Positions 25,225 to 35,578 of a stretch of DNA of 64,000 bases are shown in pieces (the first letter of the stretch is position 1; the number at the start of each line of letters is the position of its first letter). Where the stretch lies: positions 1,674,001-1,738,000 of the forward strand of contig NZ_CP101458.1 of assembly GCF_024362525.1 (NCBI RefSeq). Reading direction: 5' to 3'. The notes beneath the pieces were generated by a model. The model was given only the letters and a program-made list of their open reading frames with translations, did no database searches and was not told where the DNA came from. This stretch comes from Natrononativus amylolyticus. GTDB lineage: Archaea; Halobacteriota; Halobacteria; Halobacteriales; Natrialbaceae. Position numbers and translations under genes: made by a program.

Positions 25225-25647
25225 ATGACTCGCGTCCGAACGGCGTACACCCGCAACGGGTGGCGACTCGAGGTCTCACACGTCGTCTCGGCGCCGGCCG
25301 ACGAGGCGTGGGAGCTCCTGTGTGACACCCACCGGTGGGTCGAGTGGAGCCCGACGATCACCGGCGTCGATTCCACCGGCCGCCGCCTCGAGGCCGACAC
25401 CGCCGGCACCCTGCGAACCGTCGGCGGCCTCCGGCTTCCGTTCAGGATCACCGAGTACGACCCCGAGCGACGTCGCTGGAGCTGGGCCGTCGCACGGGTT
25501 CCGTCCACGGGCCACCGGATCGACGACCTCGGGGCGGATCGCTGTCGCGTCGCCTTCGAGCTGTCGCCGCTCGCGGCCGGCTACGTGCCGGTGTGTCTCC
25601 GCGGGCTCGAGCGGTTCGCTGCGCTCCTCGGCGACGAAACGGCGTAA
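25225..25647 (+). CDS. SRPBCC superfamily protein
   Basis: A 140-residue START-like helix-grip domain protein. The order is typical: first strand RLEVSHVVSAPADEAWELL, then WVEWSPTITGVD, PFRITEYDPERRRWSW and the long C-terminal helix (GLERFAALLGDE). Such proteins bind hydrophobic ligands or act in polyketide-like cyclisation. No specific partner lies nearby, and its role is unknown. It is on the opposite strand from its neighbours on both sides. Confidence 0.8.
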   Translation: MTRVRTAYTRNGWRLEVSHVVSAPADEAWELLCDTHRWVEWSPTITGVDSTGRRLEADTAGTLRTVGGLRLPFRITEYDPERRRWSWAVARVPSTGHRIDDLGADRCRVAFELSPLAAGYVPVCLRGLERFAALLGDETA

Positions 25648-25808
25648 CGGGTCAGTCGCTCGAGCCGCGCGAACGCCCGCAGTCTCTCGCGGGTGCTCGA
25701 CGAACCTCGACGAAGACGACTGAGACGGTTTGCGGTTCCGAGTTTCGGCGCACCACGCAGGGTGAGTCGCGGTGTGCCGGAGCTGACGGACGGGGGCTCA
25801 CACGAGCG

Positions 25809-26252
25809 TTACTCGGGCTCGAGTTCGACCTGCTGGAGCGAGCGGTTCAGGTGACAGATCTCGTGTGGCGGATCGCCGTGAATCGTCCGGATGCGGTACT
25901 CCTCGTCGAAGGAGACGCCGTCGGGTTCGCAGAACTCGTGGCTGGGGCACTCGACGTACGGACACGGTCCCTGAAGCGTGGCCTTGCTCCCGCTGTAGGC
26001 GCCCTTCGAGGGAATGTTCGCCGTGACGGTGGCGGGTTCGACCTCGACGGCCCGAACGCCCTCGTCGTGCATCGCACACTCGAGTGTCTGGGCGTTCTCG
26101 CGGACGTCCGTCACCCGGTACTTGGTTCCGACCGAGAGGTTGAGACACTGGCTCCGGTAGGGACAGCCCGCACAGCCGTCGGCCTCGCCGTGGTAGACGA
26201 ACTCGGTTCCCGGCTCCGCCAGCCGGGTCCCGATGAGCGTGACGGTCGACAT
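25809..26252 (-). CDS. UPF0179 family protein
   Basis: A 147-residue conserved archaeal protein of the UPF0179 family. Two clusters of Cys are visible: CAGCPYRSQC near residues 27-36, and CPYVECPSHEFC around 97-108, plus single Cys at LECAMH and EICHL. This pattern suggests an Fe-S cluster or multiple zinc sites. The function is unknown. The start is ATG 26252, with a CTTAAC box about 28 bases upstream. Confidence 0.85.
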   Translation of the reverse strand: MSTVTLIGTRLAEPGTEFVYHGEADGCAGCPYRSQCLNLSVGTKYRVTDVRENAQTLECAMHDEGVRAVEVEPATVTANIPSKGAYSGSKATLQGPCPYVECPSHEFCEPDGVSFDEEYRIRTIHGDPPHEICHLNRSLQQVELEPE

Positions 26253-26277
26253 ACCACTCAGTTCTCACCGCGGGGGG

Positions 26278-26679
26278 TTAAGACTCACGTCCCGTCAGCT
26301 CGTCCAGCCGATCGAAGTAGCGCTCGCGGGGTACCTGGTACAGCCCCCGGTAGTCGAGCTCGCCGTCGTCGAATCGCCGGGCGAGTTCGATCGCGTACTC
26401 GAGCGCCGCCTCGCGGCTGGGAAACCGGTTGTCCTCCCGCAGGTGGACCTCGGGCTCGAGGTAGAGGGTGACGAACCAGTCGTCGTCGGCGGTGCGGCTG
26501 TTCGGGTTCACGCCGGGGCGTCGGGTCCGCTTGCCGTGGGTGAGGTAGAGCGTCGGCAGGCAGGGTGCGGGGAAGTCGTCGGCGTTGAACACGTCTGGCC
26601 GGTAGGCGAGCACGCTCCGGCCGTCCTCGCCGTCGTTCCAGACGACCCAGCCGTCGGGCAACGCCGAGAAGTCGGTCAT
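26278..26679 (-). CDS. DUF5820-like hypothetical protein
   Basis: A 133-residue cytosolic protein, probably of the haloarchaeal DUF5820 family. Landmarks are GWVVWNDGEDGRSVLAYRPD, APCLPTLYLTHGKR, and a C-terminal helix pair (REAALEYAIELARRFDDGEL). The function is unknown. It lies 25 bases upstream of the UPF0179 gene on the same strand, so the two may form an operon. Confidence 0.7.
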   Translation of the reverse strand: MTDFSALPDGWVVWNDGEDGRSVLAYRPDVFNADDFPAPCLPTLYLTHGKRTRRPGVNPNSRTADDDWFVTLYLEPEVHLREDNRFPSREAALEYAIELARRFDDGELDYRGLYQVPRERYFDRLDELTGRES

Positions 26680-27059
26680 ACTCGCCCGTAGGGCGGGCGC
26701 GCCTAAATCACCGTCGTCCGCCGCGCACCAGCGAAGCCGTGCGTATCAGGCCGCTCGTTTATATACTCGCCACCCCCAGAACGGCCGTGCCACCCCCTCT
26801 CATAGATACGTTCTGTCCGGAATCTGGTGGAATTTGCTCCTGGTAAATATCTTTTGGGGTTAGTCTTAAGTAGTTGGATTACGCACTCATTAAACACTAT
26901 CGGAATCCGTCCGACGGACCGATCCACTCTGCGCCCGTCCCCGGCGCACCGTCGTTTCGGCCGCGATCCGGTCGTCTCGCGGAACGAGTGGTGATGGTTC
27001 ACACATGACACGAAACACCGACGCCGCCTGCACGGACTCGCCCTCCCCGGACAGCACGC

Positions 27060-27073
27060 CGTGGACGTCCACG
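27060..27073. repeat. 14-base perfect palindrome in PrkA leader
   Basis: CGTGGACGTCCACG reads the same on both strands. It lies 84 bases before the prkA start. It could be a protein-binding site or part of an RNA structure. Confidence 0.5.
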
Positions 27074-27089
27074 CGCCGCGTCCGAGTCG

Positions 27090-27113
27090 CGCGGCCGTCG
27101 ACCGACGGCCGCG
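27090..27113. repeat. 11-base perfect inverted repeat in PrkA leader
   Basis: CGCGGCCGTCG (27090-27100) and its exact reverse complement (27103-27113) are separated by two bases. In RNA this gives a very stable GC hairpin 43 bases before the prkA start. No U tract follows, so it is not an ordinary terminator. Confidence 0.55.
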
Positions 27114-27156
27114 AGGCGAACGATAGACGGGGGAACCAACAGCTGGCAATGATACA

Positions 27157-29229
27157 ATGACTGGTGACATCGAGACGCTCGAGAAGCTGAGCACGGACTA
27201 CAAGGAGTCGATGCCCGCGGATCTGCGGGAGACGAAGACCTTCGACTGGTACCTCGAGACGGCCTACGAGGACCCCAAGGTCGCCCGTAACGCCCACCAG
27301 CGGGTCGCGGACATGTTCGACTACTACGGGACGGCCTACGACGAGACCGAGGGTGTCGTCGAGTACAAACTCGCGAGCGAGGACCCGCTGGGCGACGGGG
27401 AGAACACCTTCTACGGGAAGGTGATCCACCAGTCGATCCACGAGTTCGTCAACAAGGTCAAGTCGGGCGCCCGTCGGCTCGGCCCGGAGCGCCGCATCAA
27501 GCTCCTGCTCGGCCCCGTGGGCTCCGGGAAGTCCCACTTCGACAAACAGGTCCGCAAGTACTTCGAGGACTACACCCTCCGCGAGGAGGGCCGGATGTAC
27601 ACGTTCCGCTGGACGAACCTCGGTGACGTGATCCGCGACCAGGACCCCACCGACGACACCGTTCGCTCGCCGATGAACCAGGACCCGCTCGTCCTCCTCC
27701 CCCTCGAGCAGCGCCAGTCGGTGATCGACGACCTGAACGAACGCCTCGACGCCCCCTACACGATCCAGAACGAACAGAGCCTCGACCCCGAGAGCGAGTT
27801 CTACATGGACCGGCTGCTCGCTCACTACGACGACGACCTTCAGGCGGTCCTCGAGAACCACGTCGAGATCATCCGGCTGGTCGCCGACGAGAACAAGCGC
27901 CAGTGTCTCGAGACGTTCGAACCCAAGGACAAGAAGAACCAGGACGAGACCGAACTGACGGGCGACGTCAACTACTCGAAGATCGCCATCTACGGCGAGA
28001 GCGACCCGCGGGCGTTCGACTACTCGGGGGCGTTCTGTAACGCGAACAGGGGGATTTTCAGCGGGGAGGAGTTGCTGAAGCTCCAGCGGGAGTTCCTCTA
28101 CGACTTCCTGCACGCCACCCAGGAGATGACGATCAAGCCGAAGAACAACCCCCGCATCGACATAGACCAGGTGATCGTCGGTCGGACGAACATGCCCGAG
28201 TACAAGGACAAGAAGGGCGACGAGAAGATGGAGGCGTTCAACGACCGCACGAAACGGATCGACTTCCCGTACGTCCTCTCCTACGAGGACGAGGCGCTGA
28301 TCTACCGCAAGATGCTGAACAACGCCGACGTCCCCGACATCGACGTCGAGCCCCACACCCTGGAGATGGCGGGCCTGTTCGGCGTGCTCACCCGCGTCGA
28401 AGAGCCCGACAACGAGACGGTCGACCTGCTCTCGAAGGCGAAGGCGTACAACGGCGAGATCGACGAGGGCGACGACATCGACGTGAAGAAGCTCCGCGAG
28501 GAGGCCGCCGCGAAGGCCGAGATCGGCGAGGGAATGGTCGGCGTCTCCCCCCGGTTCATCGGCGACGAGATCGCGGAAGCGATCATGGACTCCAAACACC
28601 GCCAGCGCGGCTTTCTCTCGCCGCTGACGGTGTTCAACTTCTTCGAGGAGAACCTGGAGCACCACGGTTCGATCCCCGAGGAGAACTTCGAGCGCTACTA
28701 CCGCTACCTCGAACTCGTCCGCGAGGAGTACCGCGAGCGGGCCATCGAGGACGTCCGCCACGCGCTGGCCTACGACATCGACGAGATCCAGCGCCAGGGC
28801 GAGAAGTACATGGACCACGTGATGGCCTACATCGACGACGACACGATCGAGGATTCGTTGACCGGACGGGAACAGGAGCCCGACGAGACGTTCCTCCGAT
28901 CGGTCGAGGAGAAGCTCGACGTCCCCGAGGACCGCAAGGAGGACTTCCGACAGGAGGTCAGCAACTGGGTCTCCCGCCGGGCCCGCGAGGGGACGACGTT
29001 CAACCCCCAGGACAACGAGCGCCTGCGCCGCGCCCTGGAGCGCAAGCTCTGGGAGGACAAGAAGCACAACATCAACTTCTCGGCGCTGGTGAGCGCCAAC
29101 GAGTTCGACGACGACGAGCGCAGCGCCTGGATCGACGCCCTGATGGAGCAGGGCTACTCCGAGGCCGGTGCGAAGGAGGTGCTCGAGTTCGCCGGCGCGG
29201 AGGTCGCCAAGGCCGAGATCGAGGACTGA
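27157..29229 (+). CDS. PrkA-type AAA+/serine protein kinase, copy 1
   Basis: A 690-residue PrkA family protein. The PrkA AAA domain has Walker A GPVGSGKSH at 119-127 and a block DYSGAFCNANRGIFSGEELLK (in pieces) where bacterial homologues have their Walker B/sensor region. The C-terminal PrkA domain follows with SPRFIGDEIAEAI and RGFLSPLTVFNFFEE. In Escherichia coli the homologue is YeaG, tied to nitrogen starvation; Bacillus PrkA acts during sporulation and has been reported as a kinase and as an ATP-dependent protease. First gene of a four-gene operon with a second PrkA, DUF444 and SpoVR. Confidence 0.92.
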   Translation: MTGDIETLEKLSTDYKESMPADLRETKTFDWYLETAYEDPKVARNAHQRVADMFDYYGTAYDETEGVVEYKLASEDPLGDGENTFYGKVIHQSIHEFVNKVKSGARRLGPERRIKLLLGPVGSGKSHFDKQVRKYFEDYTLREEGRMYTFRWTNLGDVIRDQDPTDDTVRSPMNQDPLVLLPLEQRQSVIDDLNERLDAPYTIQNEQSLDPESEFYMDRLLAHYDDDLQAVLENHVEIIRLVADENKRQCLETFEPKDKKNQDETELTGDVNYSKIAIYGESDPRAFDYSGAFCNANRGIFSGEELLKLQREFLYDFLHATQEMTIKPKNNPRIDIDQVIVGRTNMPEYKDKKGDEKMEAFNDRTKRIDFPYVLSYEDEALIYRKMLNNADVPDIDVEPHTLEMAGLFGVLTRVEEPDNETVDLLSKAKAYNGEIDEGDDIDVKKLREEAAAKAEIGEGMVGVSPRFIGDEIAEAIMDSKHRQRGFLSPLTVFNFFEENLEHHGSIPEENFERYYRYLELVREEYRERAIEDVRHALAYDIDEIQRQGEKYMDHVMAYIDDDTIEDSLTGREQEPDETFLRSVEEKLDVPEDRKEDFRQEVSNWVSRRAREGTTFNPQDNERLRRALERKLWEDKKHNINFSALVSANEFDDDERSAWIDALMEQGYSEAGAKEVLEFAGAEVAKAEIED

Positions 29230-29230
29230 T

Positions 29231-31513
29231 ATGACCAGAGGAGACGAGTACGTCCGCGACGCCGACCGCGCCCTCGCCGAGACCTACGAGGAGCCGATGT
29301 CGATCGCCGAGTACGTCGACCGGCTGTTCGAGTCGCCGACGATCGGCTCGCACGCTCCGAAGTACCTGCTCGAGGCGATCGAAGCCGCCGGCACGCGGAC
29401 CGTCGTCGAGGAGGGCGAGGAGAAACGACGCTACCGCTTCTTCGACGATCCGTACAACGACGGCGAGCACGCCATCCTCGGCAACACCGAGGTACTGAAC
29501 GGGTTCGTCGACGACCTGCGGTCGATCGCCGCGGGCCGGGCGAAAGACGAGAAGATCGTCTGGTTCGAGGGACCGACCGCGACCGGGAAGTCCGAGCTCA
29601 AGCGCTGTCTGGTCAACGGGCTCAGGGAGTACTCGAAGACGCCCGAGGGCCGTCGCTACACCGTCGAGTGGAACGTCAACACCGTCGACGCCGACAGCCG
29701 CGGGCTGAGCTACGGCGGCGACGCAACCGCCGGCGACGACGAGAACTGGTACGAGAGCCCGGTCCAGGCTCACCCGCTGTCGGTGTTCCCCCCGGCCGTC
29801 CGCGAGGAACTGCTCGAGGCGCTCGACGACGAGGGCCACGTCCCGACCCGGATCGAGGCCCGACTCGACCCGTTCTCGCGGGAAGCCTACGACTTCTTGG
29901 AGGAGCGCTACCGCCGGCAGGGTACCGACGAGCTGTTCTCGGCGATCACGAACGAGCGACACGTCCGCGTGAAGAACTACGTCGTCGACGTCGGCCAGGG
30001 CGTCGGCGTCCTCCACAGCGAGGACGACGGCTCGCCCAAGGAGCGGCTGGTCGGCTCGTGGATGCACGGGATGCTCCAGGAGCTCGATTCTCGCGGGCGC
30101 AAGAACCCGCAGGCGTTCTCTTACGACGGGGTGCTCTCGCAGGGCAACGGCGTGCTCACCATCGTCGAGGACGCCGCCCAGCACGCCGACTTGCTCCAGA
30201 AGCTGCTCAACGTCCCCGACGAGCAGTCGGTCAAACTGGACAAGGGGATCGGGATGGACATCGACACCCAACTGGTGATAATCTCGAACCCGGATCTCGA
30301 GGCCCAGCTCAACCAGCACGCCGACAGGAACGGGATGGACCCGCTGAAGGCGCTCAAGCGCCGGCTGGACAAACACGAGTTCGGCTACCTGACCAACTGT
30401 AGCCTCGAGGCGGAGCTCATCCACCGCGAGCTCACGAACGAGACGACGATCTGGGAACTCCGCACGGAGGGCGAACTCCGTGACCGCGTCCGCGAGCCGG
30501 TAGTCGTCCCGATCAAAGACGGCGAGGGGACGATCCGACGGCGGGAGTTCGCGCCGCACGCGATCGAGGCGGCCGCGCTGTACGCGGTGGTCACCCGACT
30601 GGACGAGGAGGACCTCCCGAACGGGCTGGATCTGGTCGACAAGGCGCTGATCTTCGACCAGGGCTACCTCCAGGAGGGCGACACGCGCCGACGGAAAGAC
30701 GAGTTCGACTTCGCCGAGACGAGCCACGACGGCGAACACGGCATTCCGGTCACCTACACCCGCGATACGCTCGCGGAGCTGTTACAGACGGACCGCGACC
30801 GCCACCACCCCGAGCTCGCAGTCGAGGACGTGATCATGCCGCGGGACGTCTTAAACGAGATGGCGAGCGGGCTGGCCGACGCGCCCGTCTTCTCGACCGG
30901 CGAGCGATCGGAGTTCGAGAACCGTGTGGTGCCCGTGAAGAACTACGTCTTCGACCGACAGGAGGGGGACGTCGTCGAGGCGATCATGCACGACAAGCGC
31001 GTCGACGAGGAAACCGTCGCAGAGTACGTCGAACACGTCTACGCCTGGGAGACGGACGAGGCGCTGTACAACGACCGCGGCGAGCAGATCGACCCCGATC
31101 CGCTGAAGATGAAGCTGTTCGAGGTCGAACACCTCGGGCGGTTCGACGAGGAGGCCTACGAGGGGAACCTCCCCCGCGAGAGCGTCCACCAGTTCCGCCG
31201 CGAGAAGGTGATCACTACGCTCAACCGCCACGCCTGGGAGCACCGCGACGAGGACTTCTCGGTCGCGGACGTCGACCTCACGGCGATTCCGATCATCCGG
31301 GCGGTCCTCGAGAGCCACGACTGGGACGACGTCAGGCGCACCTTCGAGGACTTCGACCCGCGCCAGTGGGACGACCCGCCGAGCGGCACGGAAACGGAGC
31401 GAGTGAAAGCCGAAACGATCGAGGCGATGATCGACCTGTTCGGTTACTCGACCGCGTCGGCCGAGCTGACCAGCAGACACGTCATGGGCCAGGTGAGCTA
31501 CCGATGGGACTGA
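29231..31513 (+). CDS. PrkA-type AAA+/kinase, copy 2 (divergent paralogue)
   Basis: A 760-residue second PrkA family protein, 70 residues longer than copy 1 and only distantly similar. Walker A reads GPTATGKS at 114-121, and [18 protein letters not shown] gives the Walker B-like region. The block [13 protein letters not shown] and [14 protein letters not shown] match the PrkA core. It starts one base after the stop of copy 1 and overlaps the DUF444 gene by 10 bases, so expression must be tightly linked. The two PrkAs may form a mixed ring or act in sequence; this is inferred. Confidence 0.9.
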   Translation: MTRGDEYVRDADRALAETYEEPMSIAEYVDRLFESPTIGSHAPKYLLEAIEAAGTRTVVEEGEEKRRYRFFDDPYNDGEHAILGNTEVLNGFVDDLRSIAAGRAKDEKIVWFEGPTATGKSELKRCLVNGLREYSKTPEGRRYTVEWNVNTVDADSRGLSYGGDATAGDDENWYESPVQAHPLSVFPPAVREELLEALDDEGHVPTRIEARLDPFSREAYDFLEERYRRQGTDELFSAITNERHVRVKNYVVDVGQGVGVLHSEDDGSPKERLVGSWMHGMLQELDSRGRKNPQAFSYDGVLSQGNGVLTIVEDAAQHADLLQKLLNVPDEQSVKLDKGIGMDIDTQLVIISNPDLEAQLNQHADRNGMDPLKALKRRLDKHEFGYLTNCSLEAELIHRELTNETTIWELRTEGELRDRVREPVVVPIKDGEGTIRRREFAPHAIEAAALYAVVTRLDEEDLPNGLDLVDKALIFDQGYLQEGDTRRRKDEFDFAETSHDGEHGIPVTYTRDTLAELLQTDRDRHHPELAVEDVIMPRDVLNEMASGLADAPVFSTGERSEFENRVVPVKNYVFDRQEGDVVEAIMHDKRVDEETVAEYVEHVYAWETDEALYNDRGEQIDPDPLKMKLFEVEHLGRFDEEAYEGNLPRESVHQFRREKVITTLNRHAWEHRDEDFSVADVDLTAIPIIRAVLESHDWDDVRRTFEDFDPRQWDDPPSGTETERVKAETIEAMIDLFGYSTASAELTSRHVMGQVSYRWD

Positions 31514-32829
31514 GAGACGACCTGGATCGGTTCCGCGAGGTCGGCGAGGAGCGCCGCGAGGACTTAGCGGAGTTCATCCAGTACGGCGACCTCGGCGGGA
31601 GCCGTCCGGACGAGATTCAGATCCCGGTGAAGATCGTCTCGCTGCCGGAGTTCGAGTACGACCGGCGCGACCAGGGTGGGGTCGGCCAGGGCGACGGCGG
31701 TACCCCCGACGTGGGCCAGCCGGTCGGCCAGCCACAGCCCCAGCCGGGTGACGGCGACGACGACGGCGACGAACCCGGTGAGGACGGCGGCGACCACGAG
31801 TACTACGAGATGGACCCCGAGGAGTTCGCCCAGGAGTTAGACGAGGAGCTGGGACTCGAGCTCGAGCCGAAGGGGAAGAAGGTCATCGAGGAGAAAGAGG
31901 GCCCCTACACCGACCTGACCCGGAGCGGTCCCGACAGCACGCTCGACTTCGAGCGGATGTTCAAGGAGGGGTTAAAGCGCAAGCTGGCGATGGACTTCGA
32001 CGAGGAGTTCCTGCGCGAACTGTGCAAGGTCGAGGGGATCACGCCCCGCGAGGTGTTCGAGTGGGCTCGCGGCGAGAGCCTGCCGGTGTCGATGGCCTGG
32101 GTCGAGGAGGCCCACGCCGAGGTCGCAGACGAGCGCGGCGCCTGGGCGTCGATCGAGGAGGTCGAGGCGAACGTCGATCGCGAGACCGTCCAACAGAGGA
32201 TCCGCCGGGAGGGGATCAAACACGTCCCCTTCCGTCGGGAGGACGAGCGCTACCGCTACCCCGAGATCGTCGAGGAGAAAGAGAAGAACGTCGTCGTGGT
32301 CAACATCCGCGACGTGAGCGGTTCGATGCGCGAGAAGAAACGGGAGTTGGTCGAACGGACCTTCACGCCGCTGGACTGGTACCTCACCGGGAAGTACGAC
32401 AACGCGGAGTTCGTCTACATCGCCCACGACGCCGAGGCCTGGCGGGTCGAGCGCGAGGATTTCTTCGGCATCCGCAGCGGCGGCGGCACGAAGATCTCGA
32501 GCGCCTACGAACTCGCGGCGGAACTGCTCGAGGAGTACCCCTGGAGCGACTGGAACCGCTACGTGTTCGCCGCGGGCGACTCCGAGAACTCGAGCAACGA
32601 CACCGAAGAGCGAGTGATCCCGCTGATGGAGGCGATTCCGGCGAACCTCCACGCCTACGTGGAGACCCAGCCCAGCGGGAACGCGATCAACGCGACCCAC
32701 GCCGAGGAACTCGAGCGGTACTTCGGCGAGGACTCTGAGGACGTAGCCGTCGCCTACGTCAACGGCGAAGAGGACGTCACCGACGCCATCTACAGGATCC
32801 TCTCGACGGAGGGTGAGACGAATGAGTAA
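31504..32829 (+). CDS. DUF444 (YeaH/YhbH) family protein with MIDAS-like motif
   Basis: A 441-residue DUF444 protein. A charged helical N-terminus is followed by a Gly/Gln/Pro/Asp-rich linker (about residues 57-98), then the von Willebrand A-like core. The metal-ion-dependent adhesion site is plain: DVSGS at 270-274 within [31 protein letters not shown] gives the second MIDAS loop. VWA proteins next to AAA+ ATPases often act as adaptor partners, as in MoxR-VWA pairs. The Escherichia coli homologue YeaH is coexpressed with YeaG. The ATG lies inside the end of prkA copy 2. Confidence 0.92.
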   Translation: MGLRDDLDRFREVGEERREDLAEFIQYGDLGGSRPDEIQIPVKIVSLPEFEYDRRDQGGVGQGDGGTPDVGQPVGQPQPQPGDGDDDGDEPGEDGGDHEYYEMDPEEFAQELDEELGLELEPKGKKVIEEKEGPYTDLTRSGPDSTLDFERMFKEGLKRKLAMDFDEEFLRELCKVEGITPREVFEWARGESLPVSMAWVEEAHAEVADERGAWASIEEVEANVDRETVQQRIRREGIKHVPFRREDERYRYPEIVEEKEKNVVVVNIRDVSGSMREKKRELVERTFTPLDWYLTGKYDNAEFVYIAHDAEAWRVEREDFFGIRSGGGTKISSAYELAAELLEEYPWSDWNRYVFAAGDSENSSNDTEERVIPLMEAIPANLHAYVETQPSGNAINATHAEELERYFGEDSEDVAVAYVNGEEDVTDAIYRILSTEGETNE

Positions 32830-34837
32830 CGCAGACAGATTCCGCAAACAGGCGATCGCGACCGACCTCGAGGAACCGGTCCGGGAGGCGAGAAACCTGG
32901 CACAGAAGCTGGGACTCGAGCCGTACCCGGTGAACTACTGGATCGTCGACTACGACGAGATGAACGAGTTGATCGCCTACGGCGGCTTCCAGTCGCGGTA
33001 CCCCCACTGGCGGTGGGGGATGGCCTACGACCGCCAGCAGAAACAGGGCCAGTACGGCGGCGGGAAGGCCTTCGAGATCGTCAACAACGACAACCCGGCC
33101 CACGCGTTCCTCCAGGAGTCGAACACGTTAGCCGACCAGAAGGCCGTCATCACCCACGTCGAGGCCCACTCCGACTTCTTCGCGAACAACGAGTGGTTCG
33201 GCCTCTTTACCAGCGACCGCGCCGACGAGTCGGCCGTCGACGCGGCGGCGATGTTAGAGCGCCACGCGCGGGCGATCGGCGAGTACATGCAGGACCCGGA
33301 GATCGATCGGGCGGCCGTCGAGAAGTGGATCGACCACTGCCTGAGCCTCGAGGACAACATCGACCAGCACCGGGTGTTCCGGCGGCGACACGACGCGGAC
33401 GGCTCGAAACCGGAGATCGACGAGGACCTCGCGGCGAAACTCGACGAGCTCGGCCTCTCCGAGGAGGTCAGAGGCGAGGTGTTCGACGACGAGTGGCTCG
33501 AGGCGCTCGAGGACGACGACGGCTCGTCGACGTTCCCCGAGACGCCCCAGAAGGACGTCCTCTCGTTCGTCCGCGAACACGGCAAACAGTACGACGCCGA
33601 GAGCGAGCGCGCCGTCGAGATGGAGCCCTGGCAGCGGGACGTCCTCGACATGATGCGAGCCGAGGCGTACTACTTCGCCGCCCAGAAGATGACGAAGGTG
33701 ATGAACGAGGGGTGGGCCGCCTACTGGGAGTCGACGATGATGGCCGGCGAGGCGTTCGCGGGCGACGACGAGTTCGTCAACTACGCCGACCACATGGCGA
33801 AGGTGCTGGCCTCGCCGGGGCTCAACCCCTACAGCCTCGGTCTCGAACTCTGGCAGTACGTCGAGAACACGACCAACCGGCGGGAGGTCCTCGAGCGCCT
33901 GCTCCGGGTCGAGGGCGTCTCCTGGCGCAACCTCACCGACGTCGTCGACTTCGACGAGGTACTCGCTCGTCTCGAGGTGCCGCCCGATCTCGATCGCATC
34001 ACGGCGGAGTCGCTCGACGCGCTCGAGGAACTCCCCGACGAGTGGGTCGACCGGGAGGCGCTCGAGGCTGCACGCGCGGGCGAGATCGATGTCGATCGAT
34101 ACCCGTGGAAAGTGCTCACCTACGAGGGGCTCGCGCGGCGTCACTACTCGCTGGTCAAGCGCCAGCACCGCGGCTTCCTCTCGCGGGTGAGCCAGAACGA
34201 ACTCGAGCGGATCGGGCGTTACCTGTTCGACGACGCCCGTTACGCGTCCGTCGAGGAGGCGCTCGCGGACGTCGAGTTCACCGCGGGCTGGGACCGGATG
34301 TTCGACGTCCGCGAGAGCCACAACGACGTGACGTTCTTAGACGAGTTCCTCACCCAGGAGTTCATCACCGAGAACGACTACTTCACCTACGAGTACTCCC
34401 GGGCCTCGGGACAGTTCCACGTCTCGAGCACCGACGCCGCGGACGTCAAGAAGAAGCTGCTGTTGCAGTTCACCAACTTCGGCAAGCCGACGATCGCCGT
34501 CTACGACGGCAACTACGACAACGCCAACGAACTGCTGCTCGGCCACCAGTACAACGGCGTCGTGCTGGATCTCGGGAAGGCTCGAGAGACCCTCAAGCGG
34601 GTCTTCGAACTCTGGGGTCGACCGGTGAACCTCCTCACGATCGTCAAGGAGGTCGACGAACACGACGTCGAGGTCGCAAAGCGCCGCAACCGCGAACCCG
34701 AGCCGGAGGAGCGGGGCAAGCTGCTTCGCTACGACGGGACTCGCGTCACGACCGAGGACGTCCCCTGGGAGGCCGTCGAACACCTCGCCGCGGACGACGT
34801 CGACTACGACACCAAGCCCGAGGAGTGGCTCGCCTGA
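32822..34837 (+). CDS. SpoVR family protein
   Basis: A 671-residue SpoVR family protein, longer than Escherichia coli YcgB (about 510). Landmarks are [51 protein letters not shown] and ARGDG-like regions near [13 protein letters not shown]. Conserved His and Glu residues hint at a metal site, but no activity is known. It is linked to spore cortex formation in Bacillus and to the YeaG/YeaH module elsewhere. An insert of charged sequence around residues 190-250 accounts for the extra length. It overlaps the DUF444 gene by 8 bases. Confidence 0.92.
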   Translation: MSNADRFRKQAIATDLEEPVREARNLAQKLGLEPYPVNYWIVDYDEMNELIAYGGFQSRYPHWRWGMAYDRQQKQGQYGGGKAFEIVNNDNPAHAFLQESNTLADQKAVITHVEAHSDFFANNEWFGLFTSDRADESAVDAAAMLERHARAIGEYMQDPEIDRAAVEKWIDHCLSLEDNIDQHRVFRRRHDADGSKPEIDEDLAAKLDELGLSEEVRGEVFDDEWLEALEDDDGSSTFPETPQKDVLSFVREHGKQYDAESERAVEMEPWQRDVLDMMRAEAYYFAAQKMTKVMNEGWAAYWESTMMAGEAFAGDDEFVNYADHMAKVLASPGLNPYSLGLELWQYVENTTNRREVLERLLRVEGVSWRNLTDVVDFDEVLARLEVPPDLDRITAESLDALEELPDEWVDREALEAARAGEIDVDRYPWKVLTYEGLARRHYSLVKRQHRGFLSRVSQNELERIGRYLFDDARYASVEEALADVEFTAGWDRMFDVRESHNDVTFLDEFLTQEFITENDYFTYEYSRASGQFHVSSTDAADVKKKLLLQFTNFGKPTIAVYDGNYDNANELLLGHQYNGVVLDLGKARETLKRVFELWGRPVNLLTIVKEVDEHDVEVAKRRNREPEPEERGKLLRYDGTRVTTEDVPWEAVEHLAADDVDYDTKPEEWLA

Positions 34838-34910
34838 GTGGCCGACGGCCGCGTCTCCGGGCGCGTGATCTCCGGCGCGTCCGAATCCGAGAGCGACGAG
34901 CAGCCAGAAC

Positions 34911-34921
34911 GTATTTACCGG
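34911..34921 (+). promoter_or_regulatory. TATA box of HEAT-repeat gene
   Basis: CGTATTTACCG is centred about 29 bases before the ATG at 34944 and predicts a transcript independent of the PrkA operon. Confidence 0.4.
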
Positions 34922-34943
34922 ACGGATGAACACGTCCACGTGA

Positions 34944-35528
34944 ATGACTGGGGATGGGGACAGTCGTGACGACGGATCGGACGACAGCGACGGTAGCGGC
35001 GCCGGGTTCGACGTTCCCTCCGTACTGGCACAGCTCGACGCCGGGGACGATTCGACCCGGCTCGAGGGTGCCCGCGCGGTCAGCCGGATGATCGACGACG
35101 ATCCAGCCAGGGCGGTCCCGACGGTGCCCAAGCTGCGCTCGCTGCTCGAGGACGGCTCGCCGGAACACCGCGCGCTCGCGGCCGACTCCCTGGCCGAACT
35201 GGCCGTCGAGTCGGTCGACGACGTCGCTCCCTCGGCCGACGCGATCGCGGCCTTCGTGTGCACAGAACTGCGAACCGACGGATCGCCACGGGCGACGGCG
35301 GACGCCCTGCGGTGTCTGGCTGCGATCGCCAGCGAGCGACCCGGCGCCGTGGCCGATCACGCCGACGACGTCGCCGCGGCGCTCGAGGCGACGGAGCAGT
35401 CGACGGAGTGGGGTCGGGAGACGCTCGCGGCCGTCGAGGAGGCACGCGCCGACCGGACCGAGGTCGGTCAGGATCGCGAGCAGTCGACGTGGCGTGAGAC
35501 GTCGCCCGGACTCGAGGTCGACCGGTGA
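34944..35528 (+). CDS. HEAT-repeat-like protein
   Basis: A 194-residue acidic cytosolic protein. After a disordered Asp/Gly/Ser start of about 23 residues, three to four helical repeats follow (LDAGDDSTRLEGARAVSRMI; LEDGSPEHRALAADSLAELA; DGSPRATADALRCLAAIA). This HEAT/ARM-like pattern indicates a protein-protein interaction scaffold. The tail is charged and probably flexible. No enzyme activity is expected. It lies directly after the PrkA-SpoVR operon, so it may be an accessory part, but it has its own TATA box. Confidence 0.75.
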   Translation: MTGDGDSRDDGSDDSDGSGAGFDVPSVLAQLDAGDDSTRLEGARAVSRMIDDDPARAVPTVPKLRSLLEDGSPEHRALAADSLAELAVESVDDVAPSADAIAAFVCTELRTDGSPRATADALRCLAAIASERPGAVADHADDVAAALEATEQSTEWGRETLAAVEEARADRTEVGQDREQSTWRETSPGLEVDR

Positions 35529-35578
35529 GCGATCCACGGCGTGTGAAGTAGTTGGTAGTGCGGGGCGTGGGGAGTGGT

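Larger units (their letters stand above)
26680..27156. promoter_or_regulatory. 477-base intergenic region and leader of the PrkA operon
   Basis: No gene is seen here. On the plus strand a strong TATA-like TTTATATAC lies at 26758-26766 and a weaker TAGTCTTAAG at 26861-26870. Both are far from the first ATG (27157), which would give a leader of about 265-370 bases. Most haloarchaeal genes have almost no leader, so this is unusual. The last 100 bases hold two strong palindromes. No good TATA box lies close to the ATG. Confidence 0.4.

Noticed and set aside
26890-29067. Long minus-strand open frame opposite prkA copy 1
   Set aside because: It is rich in Val, Leu, Arg and Asp in a pattern that mirrors the codon bias of the real gene, has no family features, and lies fully opposite a clear PrkA gene. 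The similar frame at 29072-30739 was rejected for the same reason.
31675-31798. Low-complexity Gly/Gln/Asp stretch as a possible separate repeat element
   Set aside because: It is in frame within the DUF444 protein and encodes its flexible linker; similar acidic linkers are normal in halophile proteins.
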